In this document: piece after piece, positions 50,442 to 61,258 of the stretch
How positions within the stretch are numbered: position 1 is the first letter of the stretch
Layout of the letters: each line of letters opens with the position of its first letter
DNA from: Psoroptes ovis
Lineage: Eukaryota > Arthropoda > Arachnida > Sarcoptiformes > Psoroptidae
DNA length: 64,000 bases
NCBI GenBank assembly: GCA_002943765.1
Contig: PQWQ01000002.1
Span: 2,046,001-2,110,000, forward strand
Reading direction: 5' to 3'
Made by a program: the position numbers and the translations under genes
Notes under the pieces: model-generated
What the model was told of the DNA's origin: nothing
The model's input: only the letters and a program-made list of their open reading frames with translations
Databases searched by the model: none

Positions 50442-51109
50442 TAATATTTAATTAAAAAACCATCGATTTATGTGTTTAAATTCCAATCAAATATTGAAAT
50501 GGAAATAAAATTGTTTTCATAGAGATGATTGAATTTGAAATAAATTGTTTTTCAATCATTAATTTATTTCTTACATGTGTATAATAACAACTTTGAACAT
50601 GATTATGAACGCTTTGTTATTGTGATTATTTCGCTATGAATTTTCATTCGTAATGTGTATCCGATAAATTTTCATCATTTTCATTTGAAAATTATCGAAT
50701 GATTTAAACAATGATGTATGATCATGAGTAAATAATAATGATACGACCTTCAAATAATTGTTATTATTGCGTAGGATGAATGATGTTTTCATTTCTTATT
50801 TTCGTTGCCAATCATCAGTGATAACACTGATTATTTCACTTTTTTCCGAAATATGCAATCATTTTCTCCGTACAATTGAATTATTACATCGAGAATTCAT
50901 TTGAAAGCTTCATATTCTGCTAAATTCTTGAAATTTGAAAATTGCCAAAATTCATAAACAGCGTTACGTAATTTTTTCTTGTTTTTGTTTACATTTTTTT
51001 TCATTTATTTACGATCATGATTTTATAATTTAACAAAAATTATTTTATTGAAATGAATTTTTGAATCATGAATTGAGTTTTTTCTCCATTTTTTTAATAC
51101 ACTGAAAAA
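50442..51109. promoter_or_regulatory. SOD 3'UTR and CYLD upstream region
   Basis: 668 bp between two genes on the same strand. The first part holds the SOD polyadenylation signal; the rest must contain the CYLD promoter. No specific motif is recognised. Confidence 0.4.
50504..50509 (+). terminator. Candidate polyadenylation signal of SOD
   Basis: AATAAA about 60 bases after the SOD stop codon. Confidence 0.45.
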
Positions 51110-53906
51110 ATGCCTTCCAATAATGGCTATCAACCATTAATCAATCTTAATCATCAATCATGTTCTTGTTCTTCACAAACATCAACATCGTCGACAGCAA
51201 ATCATCGAAATAATAGACCTCGATTTCTTGATGAAATATGTTCAGATGGCATTACACCAGTCCCATCATTGAAATTAGGTGATAAAATTGTATGGATTTC
51301 TGATGATGGTCCAGAATATGGTACTGTAAAATGGTTAGGAAAATTACCCGATGTCGGTGATGAATGGATGGCTGGCGTCGATTTTGTTAACCCGATCGGT
51401 TCTGGTACCGGTTTATATCATGAATATCAATTATTTCAAACAAAAATGAATCATGCCTCATTAGTGCCTATTGCTGGCTTGATCAAAGCAAATGATTTCA
51501 ATAATCAAATCAATAATAATAATGATTTCATTAATTCATTGATTATACCTCCACCACTGAAACCGAAACGTACGAAAAAAATTTCATCTGAAACTTCCAA
51601 ATTTTATACAAACGACATTTATCACAACACTGATAAAGACAATAGTAATGATGGGAATCGTTGTTCGACTGTTGATAATCGCAATAATAAAAAAACATTA
51701 CCATCATCTTCCACTATTGATCATATTTCAAATGAATTGATTGATTTGAATTTAAATGAAAATACCAATCATTCGTCATATAAAATTGACAATAATAGTT
51801 TCACACCGTCTAAATGTAAATATCGAATGATTTATTCAGGAAACTCTTCATTTTTTTCATTTATGCATTTTCTTTGCAGCTATCAATGATTTAACACCAT
51901 CCAAACCATTATTTGCTAATAGAATCGAAGAATTTGTAAATAATAATATGAATGAATGTGATAGAAAAAATATAATCGATTCCAATAAACAAAATTTTGA
52001 TGATGATGACGAACTTTTCGAAATCGGTAGCGTCGTTGAAGTTGATATAAATTCATCATCATATAATGGTGTGATACGATGGCTTGGTTTTTTGAAAAAT
52101 GATATTGATTATAGAATCGATTCAATCAAGAAATCCAATAAACGTTTTAAAGATATCGTCGCTGGTATTGAACTTGAAGAAGAAATTGCCGGTTTGACTG
52201 ATGGAACATTGAATGGACGAAGATATTTTAATTGTTCAATGAATAAAGCTTATTTCGTACCATTAAATGAATGTTCAAAAGATAGACGATTTCAGCGAAA
52301 TTCTTCTGTAGAGTTGCAACAAAAACAAAATTCAAATGAACTGAATGAAAAATATGACTCTAGTCACTTTGGCTCTATAGAATGTCCAACTGTTTTTGGT
52401 GATATACCACCGTTGACTTCAGCAGATTTACAGCGTCTTTGTGGGAAAAATCGAGGCATTCAAGGCCATCATAATTCTTGTTACTTAGATGCAACATTGT
52501 TCGCAATGTTTGCATTTAGTTCATTATTTGATAGTTTACTTTATCGTCCAAAACGTTCAGACGATATACAAGAATATAATGAAGTTCAACGTATTCTCAA
52601 AGAAGAAATTGTCAATCCATTGAGATCAAATCTTTATGTTAGAGCTGATAGGGTCATGCATCTGAGACAATTATTAGAAAAAATAAGTTCAGTAAGAGGA
52701 TTGACAAGCGAAGAAAAAGACCCTGAAGAATTCATCAATCTTTTATTAAATGAAATATTAAGAACAGATCCTTTTTTAAAATTGAGTTCAGGTCTTGAAT
52801 CATTATTCTATCAATTGTTTGTTGAAAAAGATGAAAATCTTCAATTGCCGAATGTTCAGCAATTATTTGATCAATCATTTTTAGCATCAGATATTAAATT
52901 ACGTGAAGTACCTTCATGTTTAATGATACAAATGCCACGTTTCGGTCGTGATTTTAAAATGTATCAACGAATAGTTCCTAGTTTAACTTTAGATATTACT
53001 AATGTATTAGATAATTCACCAAGACAATGTATAATTTGTGGTGAATTGGCACATTTTGAATGCAAAGATTGTTTCGGTAAATTCGGTGAAGGTCTTGATT
53101 CAATATCATTTTGTGCTAATTGTATCAAAAAAGCGCATAAACGTAATAATCATAATAATATAATAAGATTGAATGTACCACAAGAATTTTGTCTATTGCA
53201 AAATCATACAAATATACCGAGAGTAACAATGCAATTGTTTGCTGTTCTCTGTATTGAAACAAGGTACATATATATTTTTTATTTAACATAATAAATTGCA
53301 CCATTTGCACTATTTTTTCATTTTCAAATTCAAATGACAAATGATTTTTTCATGTATTTTTTTATATTTCATTTTACCTAAAAGTCACTATGTATCATTT
53401 GTCAAATGTGGTACAGAATCTGACAGTCCTTGGTGTTTTTTCGATAGTATGGCCGATAGAAAAGGTTTGTGAAAAAATCTTTTTTGTTTTAAATTCATAT
53501 TGATATGATTTAAGCCACAAAAATACATCATTCATTTTCATTTTATTAACTTTGATTTCACATATACAAAAATTATGTAAAAAAATTAGGTGAACAAAAT
53601 GGTTATAACATACCCGAAGTTGTTGAATTTTCTGATTTGACGTAAGTGTAAACATATTTCAAAGATTATATTCATATTTATCTTGTTAATTTTTCATAAA
53701 TTTTAATTCAAAAACAAATATCAAATATATTTATTTATTTATTTATTATTCCATGAAAATATAACCACAGATGGTGGATGGCTGATGATGGACAAAATTT
53801 TTTACTAAAAAATCGTGATGATAAATTAATACCAGAATTAGCGAAACGTTTATTTTGCGATGCTTATATTTGTTTTTATTCATCTGAAACATCATATTAT
53901 CGATGA
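51110..53906 (+). CDS. CYLD: CYLD-type deubiquitinase
   Basis: Five exons (51110-51815, 51880-53263, 53385-53464, 53590-53641, 53771-53906), all with GT/AG borders and consistent phases, encode 785 residues (human 956). CYLD removes Lys63-linked and linear ubiquitin chains and restrains NF-kB and JNK signalling. A CAP-Gly domain lies at about 55-124 (YGTVKWLG, WMAGVDF) and another at about 285-368 (NGVIRWLGF, AGIELEEEIAGLTDGT, RRYFNCS), the latter matching the third human CAP-Gly. The catalytic domain has Cys 436 in GHHNSCYLDATLFA, His 698 in SHYVSFVK and Asp 717 in CFFDSMADR. A B-box-like zinc insertion (C619 to H660) is characteristic of CYLD within the USP fold. The protein ends with LFCDAYICFYSS, as in human. 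Only two CAP-Gly domains are seen, one fewer than in vertebrates. Confidence 0.95.
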
Positions 53907-55288
53907 ATCGACACAAATACAAATATTGAAAATATTGAATTATTTTTTTTTGTTAATTTCAAATTATTGATAAATGATGAAAAATGCTTGATGATGTGTA
54001 TGTGTGCAATAACAACATGATACTTGATGTATTTTATTTGATTTTATCATATTTTTTCAATATGAAACACATGATTCATTACCGAAAATATATAAAAAAT
54101 TACCGAAAATCAATGAAGAAAAAAAAACAAATCATAAACGAACATAATTTATGACATGTATTTCAATTTTATTTTATTAATAATTTTATATTAATAACGA
54201 TAATATAAACAACATTAATTATCGATTAATTTTTCTTCATCTTTCAATAACAACAGACGAAACATTAACAGCATCAACAACAACAATCGACAGCACAAAT
54301 ATTGAATCAATGTTTGTTTTATTATAAATATGAATTTTTTTTTCAATTTTTGGTCTAAATTTTATATTTTAATAATCTTAATTTCAGAAAATAAAATTTA
54401 ATATTTATATTCATATATTTACACACATAAACTTAAAGTTCGAATATTTGAAAAACAATTTTTTTTTCGTTTTTGTTTTAATGTTTTTCAATGCACAACT
54501 AAATTAATAAAATAATAGTGAATCGTGTATTTATTGATGAAGTGTATGTGTATGTGTCTATGCATGGATACATGTATTGTTAATGGTTATTCAAGTATAT
54601 ATCGGTAGTGATCAATGGTGTTTTTTAATGGATTAAACATTAATTGATTTAATTTCACAGCTAATATCCATATGTATCAGTGAATGATGAGAAATAGTTC
54701 AAAATTAATCAAATTTGTTTTGTTTGTTTGAATACAAAGTTTTTAGAATTATTAAATATATTTCTTATGAATAAATTTTCAAACATTTTCGAATGACCAA
54801 TGTTTATTATGATTATTGATTTCTTAAGCATACATTTGAATGATGAATAAAATGAATGTTTGAAGTGATGATGGGACAAGTTTTTTTTTTTTTTGCTTGA
54901 TGATTAACGCTATTCGCGTTTGTGTGAAATAATGAATTTTCAACATTTTTTTTTTTTTGATGTTGTTGTTGTTTTCCATCGATTTATATATTCTTAATGT
55001 TCAAATTTGAGATCAAATTTCTGTCAGATGAAAAATAAATATAAATATAATTCGTGAATAATCATATATTATCATCATCATCATCATTATTTATTATAAT
55101 TGTTATGTGTATTCGTTTTCAATTTTCATTTTTTGTCAGATTTATTATATTTTGGATGTTTTTGGATAAAAATATGTTCAGAAATATTTGAATTCAAGCG
55201 GCAAATTTCTATTGTTTTATTTTTTTCCATTCTAAATATTTATGTTTTTGACAATTGATGATAATTAATGATTCGGCTTATTTTTTTT
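53907..55288. other. Convergent 3' interval between CYLD and MAF1
   Basis: AT-rich sequence with several AATAAA motifs on both strands. It holds the 3'UTRs of both genes; a MAF1-side AATAAA is at 55216-55221 (minus). No further coding is seen. Confidence 0.55.
55216..55221 (-). terminator. Candidate polyadenylation signal of MAF1
   Basis: AATAAA on the minus strand, about 68 bases after the MAF1 stop codon. Confidence 0.35.
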
Positions 55289-58200
55289 TTATATCATTTC
55301 AATATCGAACGATGTGTATCCAGTATCATTGATAATGTCATCAGTTTGATTGTTTTGATCATCTTTTCTATATTTTTGATTTATAATAAATATGAAATTG
55401 TATTGAAATAAACGAAATAAACATTAATAAAAATACGATTCTTGAAATGAAATTGAAAATAATAAATTATTTACCGAACAGCACGATAGGTGAAAAATAC
55501 AATACGTTTCAGTTTTTTCGAATAGAAAAAATAATAATATGCCCATATTGAACAATCATCCCATGGATCAAAGTTGGAGTCGGAATTGAAACTAGTGAGA
55601 TGGAATATAAATTGTTGATATTAATCATACAATTACAATGCATTCAGAACAAATGAAATCAAATGATTTAAAACAAAATAAACTTACCGATATATCTCAC
55701 AATCAGTCAAACTAATATGACTATCAATAGCTGACCATAATTGTGATTTCATTTCATTATATTCTTGTCTTGCTGATGAGCTGAAAAATGTCGAATCGAC
55801 TGCATCCATTACATGCTATGTATTTAAGTGGAAAAAAAGCCATTATTTCATTATTGTTTTGGTTCATTTTGTCAAATGAAAAAAGATAAATTTTTAAATT
55901 AAATTTTCAAGAAAAATTAATTAAATTTGTGAAATAAATTTTTAAAAACAACAATTAATTAATGATAATGACATGTATTTATTATAATCATTGTCATTAG
56001 CTTTCAAATTTCGCTTTTGTTTAAATTCATTCTTTTCAAAATGAAATTCATTCAAAAAAAAAAAAAAAAAATCTCGAAATTATTTCTTTTGCAAAAACAT
56101 GACACTTTTGAAAAATGAATCAATTTATAAAACAACAACAAAATCAAAACAAAAAACAAAAAAAAATTCCAGCAGAGCAAAATCAGCGAAAATGAATGCC
56201 TTTTTTGACCCTTATAATATCATGAATGGGAATAAACTGAAAAATAAATAAAATCATTTAAACTTGATATTCTGTTATTGGTCAAATGCCCATTAGTCAT
56301 CAATGGAATTTCCTACTCTATTTCCTTTTTATTTAAAGAAAAAAATATATTCATTTTTATATCAGATTCATTAAATGGAATGGAAAACATTCAGATCAAA
56401 TAAAAAGTTTAAATTTGTTGTTTGATGAACCGAAACTGATTGTTTTTTTTTCATTTCATTCTAAAAAATATTAATAAAAAGTTATAATGAAATATGATAA
56501 TCATAATTACCTTAACACTTGGTTCACGGCTAAATTCTTCACCACGACAATTACTGAAATCATAATCCGGCATAAATGATGCATTTAATGTTGCAATCAA
56601 ATAAAATAATGTTTTGCGGCTAATCAATGATGTTTGATTTGTTGTTGCTGTGGTATTATATTGAAATTCATCATGAAATGAATCAAATCTAAATATAGAA
56701 TATATTTGAACAGAGAAATGTGGATGAAAAATGAATACAATTTATAAAATTGTAATTTTTAATGATAAAAAAATCATAGTTTACTTTTCAATTTAAAATT
56801 ATTTTTTTCAAAGTTTTCATCATTTGATCAGACAAAAAAAAAAGAAATAAAAATAAAGAGGAAATATAAATTTAAATAAATGAATAAATTGATCATTATT
56901 AACCATCGTGCATATTGGCGGTCTATAATGAATATTGGATTCAAATTTCATCAAATCTTAATTTTAAAAAATTGCAAAATTCTACCAAAAATATTGTGAA
57001 TATTGAATTTCAATTTGAAATTAAGATATATGTTTACAAACATTGTGTACAATGGTAAAAATTGAAATTGAAATTGGGAAAAAATAGGAATACATTATCA
57101 ATAGCCGATTGATTAAAATTAATCAATGTTTGATCACATTATTCACGAGTAATATCGTTTTTCAAGAATTCAATTATTATTTGCTGAAAAAATTGAAAAA
57201 GAAATTGAACTTTACGAAGAAAATAAAAAATTCTCAATTAATTAAATCGAAGAAAATTGAGATAAAAAAAGTACATACAAAATACAGAATACCAACACAG
57301 ATACATACATTATTATTTTGTTGAAATATTTTCAACATTCATTCATTATTAACATTGGAAAAACATATACAAAATATCAATAATGATAAATAACAAGTAT
57401 AATACAAAATTGCAATCAAAGTAAAAGGTATATTGTGTATCAATTTAGTTTTTTTTCAAGTTAGTTTTAAATCAAAAATTGTATTGATTTCCAAATCGTG
57501 TTTATCAATATAAAGGGTACAAGATTTTCAAACATTGTTTTTCAATGCTTATTATATTGATAATAATCATCGAGAAAACAAAATTAAATATTTTATTAAA
57601 TGAGAATCGATGATGATGATGATGATGCGTATAATCGTATAAATATTATTATTTATCAAAGTAAATATCAAAAGAATATTAAATAAATGAAATAAATATA
57701 AATAATACAGAATAGATTTTATCAATAGATTTTCATTTGTTTTTTTAATATTATTTTCTATCATTTAAGCTTTTCATTGTTTTCATGGATTCTATGAATG
57801 CTTGTTGTATTTCGCTGTTTTGTTTTTTAATCAAAATCAAAAAGCAAAGCAACAATAACAGCAAAATAAAGTAAAAAAAAATCTCATTTCAAAATCAATT
57901 AAATGAAATCGAAAAACATTGTTGTTGTTGTTGTTTGATTTCATTTCCAAATTTTTTCTAATCTAAAAGTCAATATTTCTATTGTTCTTTTTCATTTTCT
58001 ATATTTCCAAATATTATTCTTCACTGTTAGAACTGATGATATTTTTATTATTGTTTTCATTTCTCAGTGAGCAATGAAAATATGTTGAATTAAAATGAAA
58101 ATAAATAAATTAAATCAATAAATGGAATCGCCAATCTCCAAGGTTTTTTTTATTTGAAATGAAAATTTTAGAAAAAAAGAATCATAGATTATGTCCATGA

Positions 58201-58892
58201 TTTCGATTGTATTGTACTCAGATTTTTTTTTTTTAAATAAATTTTTAATTGAATTCTTTTTTTTCAAATCGATTTTCACCATTTCAAATATTTTTTTCAT
58301 TGTATTCAGACAATGATAAGAATTTGAAATAAATCTGGGAATCATTATAACACTTATTAAACTATCAAAAATGTAGTTGTTTCTAAGAATTTAATGAAAT
58401 TTTTCATTAAATCTGAGTTACGAAGTCTTTAAATTTTAGTTTTAAGAAAAATTGGAATAGTGGATTCGCAATTCAATAGGTTTCACACTTATAAATCAAT
58501 TATGAGATTATTTATTGAATCGTTTCGATTGAAAAAAACGATAGGAATTGTTAAGCTAAAAAAAACTCGTTTTTACCAATAATAATTCTTACCTGCTATT
58601 GAATGATCCAGATTCAGGTGGTGATAATACCTCTAAATCATTTGGACTCAATCCATCGGCTGCATTCATCAATTTGAAAAGACGTTTTTCACTTGCAACC
58701 AATTTACATGAATAACTTTCTAATCTAATTTTTTTATTATTCAAGATAAACATGGAAAATATAAACATAATTTGATTAAATTGAATCTTATATACACCTG
58801 AAAACATACCTTCCAACAATTTGATAAACACCAGCATCGAAATTTAATGCCGAATTCAAAGCTTCGAAATGTGAATGTTCAAGAAATTTCAT
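55289..58892 (-). CDS. MAF1: MAF1, repressor of RNA polymerase III
   Basis: Six exons on the minus strand: 58810-58892, 58593-58724, 56511-56688, 55688-55815, 55475-55591 and 55289-55367. All have GT/AG borders and agreeing phases, giving 238 residues (human 256). MAF1 is a nutrient- and TOR-controlled nuclear protein that binds RNA polymerase III and blocks its recruitment to tRNA and 5S genes. Exon 1 has the family start (MKFLEHSHFEALNSAL, then YQIVGR), and exon 2 has LESYSCKL. Exon 3 has the conserved box SRKTLFYLIATLNASFMPDY followed by DFSNCRGEEFSREPS. Exon 4 has SQLWSAID and LTDCEIYRF. Exon 5 has the third box, IWAYYYFFYSKKLKRIVFF. The last exon is acidic, as in other MAF1 proteins. No exon is longer than 178 bp, so the gene does not show as a long ORF. 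Confidence 0.95.
55816..56510 (-). other. MAF1 intron 3 (695 bp)
   Basis: AT-rich with a poly-A run near 56056-56071. Nothing else is seen. Confidence 0.6.
56689..58592 (-). other. MAF1 intron 2 (1.9 kb)
   Basis: AT-rich intron, by far the longest of this gene (the others are about 86 to 700 bp). No nested gene or repeat family is recognised; open frames at 57109-57324 and 57567-57764 are low complexity. Confidence 0.6.
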
Positions 58893-60255
58893 ATTTTCTG
58901 CTTTGAAATATATGAACTTTATTTAATAATAAAATTATTCTTGATTTTTATTGAATTTATTTATTTATTCAATTTTCTGACAAAAATTAAATCTGAAATT
59001 TTGAACTTTTAGACTCTTCGGCGAAACAATGAACAACAATGTAACAACAACAACATACGCATAGATATTTACGCACAAAAACACAAAATATTTGATGGAT
59101 TAATTAATCAATTATATTCTGAAAGAATTTATATATCGTAATATGGATATAAATGATGCCATGATTGTTTTTTTCTAAAATTATCAATCAATTTACTTTG
59201 TATATTTATAATTAATGACAATGATGATAAATAACAAGAATATTGATTATGGATCATTTGAAGAATTTTTATATATTTTTCGTTAGATTCTGTAAAAATA
59301 ATCACTGATTAGGATAGAATTTTCAAAACACAAAAAATGAATTGTTCAATTATTATTTGATGTCGTATCTTTACTGATTGATTGATGAGTTTTTTTTGCT
59401 TGATTTCGATATTTCAAAATATCAAATGAATTGTCAAAAAATAGCGAATAAAATGATGCTCAATTTGCTTATCTTTTATTTGTTTGATAATTTCACTGAA
59501 TGATAGAAAAAAACTACAATCAAATATTTGTTATTGTCTCGTCTTCTTTATGTGATCAAGGATATAGTTCAGTTCAAATTTTTTTCATTGTTATTTATTT
59601 AACCTTGAAACTGTTATTTTGTATTTCGTTTTTTATGTTTTTTTCTCTTTTCATAGCAATTTTTGTTTCAGTTTTTTAGACAATTTTCAATTTTTGTTTC
59701 AAGAAAATTTTTAATTTTCAAAATTTTTAAACACAAATATCAAAGGAAAATGTTGATCAATTATCAAATGATGAGAGCGTTTTCTAAATTTCAATTTTAG
59801 CCTTTATTTTCAATTATTGTTTGATTGAATAATTTACTAATTAACGTTAATCAAATGAAAAAATTTTGTTGAATAAAGGAAAAACACAAAGAAAATAGAA
59901 AAAGAAAACGCAAATTGAACGCACATAAACAAGAAGAGAGAAGTAAACAAAAGCATACATTATATACGCATATATACACGTATATATACGTATGTGCGTA
60001 TATATATGTGTTGCCAAGGCGCAAAAAAAAAAGAAACACAAAAATCACCAGCTACTTGTTACGTACAAATGCGACAAAAATGCTTTGAACTGAAAACAGT
60101 GACAACGTATGAAATTGGCATTTTTTTAAAATTTTCATTTGATTTTTTATTTGCCGCAAATGAATTTTTTGAATTTTTAAAATTCCAAATGAATTTTCAT
60201 TATAATTTTAAATTGAATGAATAATGGCTCATAATAGATTGAATTGATCCTTTTA
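58893..60255. other. MAF1 upstream region
   Basis: AT-rich. It ends with an alternating purine-pyrimidine segment at about 59961-60008 (TATACGCATATATACACG and a near-inverted copy) that could extrude or adopt Z-form. The MAF1 start is 9 bases after an AAAGCAG acceptor-like site, so a spliced 5'UTR starting upstream is likely. Confidence 0.45.
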
Positions 60256-60387
60256 TCATTGATGATTTGATATTTGCCAATTTGCACGATTATTGTCTTC
60301 GTGAAGTATTGTCATACCTTCCTCATACATGCTTGCCTCTTGTACTATTCTTGAAACTAATTTCCTTTCTTTGGGTCGGAAATGATC
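60256..60387 (-). CDS. Candidate exon upstream of MAF1, 43 open codons plus stop, unidentified
   Basis: The minus strand is open for 43 codons: DHFRPKERKLVSRIVQEASM, then YEEGMTILHE and NWQISNHQ, to a TGA. Composition is charged and balanced, unlike the Phe/Ile/Lys chance frames nearby. A second frame over the same bases is also open (VEKWMKMSEN..., FPTQRKE), and a donor-like GGAAG-GTATGA lies inside, so the segment could be a 5'UTR exon instead. No family recognised and no firm acceptor found. Confidence 0.25.
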   Translation of the reverse strand, partial: DHFRPKERKLVSRIVQEASMYEEGMTILHEDNNRANWQISNHQ

Positions 60388-60766
60388 TTATTCTTGAAAA
60401 ATAATCTATTTTCATTGCTGAATTTTCACTCATTTTCATCCATTTTTCAACCGCGCATGCTAATTTAACAACACACCGAAAACAAGACTAAGAAATTTTT
60501 GAAGTATAACATTTCAAATCAAGTTCTGAAAAGGATTTTCCATAATACCGCAAACGATCCATGTGATATTCATTTCTAATTTATGTTCAATAGATTAGAA
60601 AATTAATTTCAATTTAATCGACTTAAATCTTATCAATCAATAATCGATTCAAAAAAAAAAGTTCACAAATGTTCACAAACAACAAAATCCAACAAACAAA
60701 TAGTGAATAATGAAAACAATTAAAAAAATGATAGAAAACAATGATAAATGCCAGAAAATTTATTAC

Positions 60767-60825
60767 CATCGGTGGGCATCAGCAGCAGTAGCAGCAGCAA
60801 CACCAGTATTGAATCCAGTAGACAT
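60767..60825 (-). CDS. Candidate small exon (MSTGFNTGVAAATAADAHR), unidentified
   Basis: A 59-bp minus-strand segment bordered by a strong acceptor (TTTTACTTAG, directly before an ATG) and a GTAATA donor. The ATG frame gives 19 residues rich in Ala plus two bases. Splicing to the acceptor in front of the MAF1 ATG would create an immediate TGA, so it would then be a 5'UTR exon with a 19-codon upstream ORF. An alternative frame encodes a leucine-rich run. It is probably transcribed, but its role is unclear. Confidence 0.35.
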
Positions 60826-61197
60826 CTAAGTAAAACAAAAATAAAAAGTAAAAAGACATTAATAATTTTATAACATTGTTATTTCAATCTTTTATTCTTC
60901 TTTTTTTTTATTTTGCCCATTTTTACTTTGACTTTTACGAGAAAATTTATTTCAAAATACAAAATAATAATAATAACATGCTTTTATTGTAACTGAATGG
61001 TTTTTATAAAGGAATAAGAAAATATTTTTTCGTTTCCAATTGAATAAAATTTATGTCTTGTATTTTGTATTTTTCGATGGTGGTAATCGATGTGATTTAA
61101 TTTTTTTTTTTGTATTTTCGTATTTTTGATTTCCTTTTTTTTACTTTTATTTTTTCTTTACGAAAAAAAAAATAAATAAATAAATAAAAATACTTAC

Positions 61198-61258
61198 ATC
61201 GTTTATTATCAATAATAAGAACAAGAACAAGAAGTAACAGCGAATACAATACATACAA
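61198..61258 (-). other. Candidate first (5'UTR) exon ending in a GTAAGTA donor
   Basis: The minus strand ends AATAAACGAT then GTAAGTATTT, a consensus donor 372 bp upstream of the acceptor at 60826. An in-frame ATG with a hydrophobic run (MYCIRCYFLFLFLLL) exists, so it might instead encode a signal peptide. The 5' limit is not defined. Confidence 0.3.

Noticed and set aside
60400..60520. Possible spliceosomal snRNA, because ATTAGCATGCGCGG looked like the central part of U6
   Set aside because: The rest does not match U6, and I found no match to U1, U2, U4, U5 or U6atac landmark sequences.
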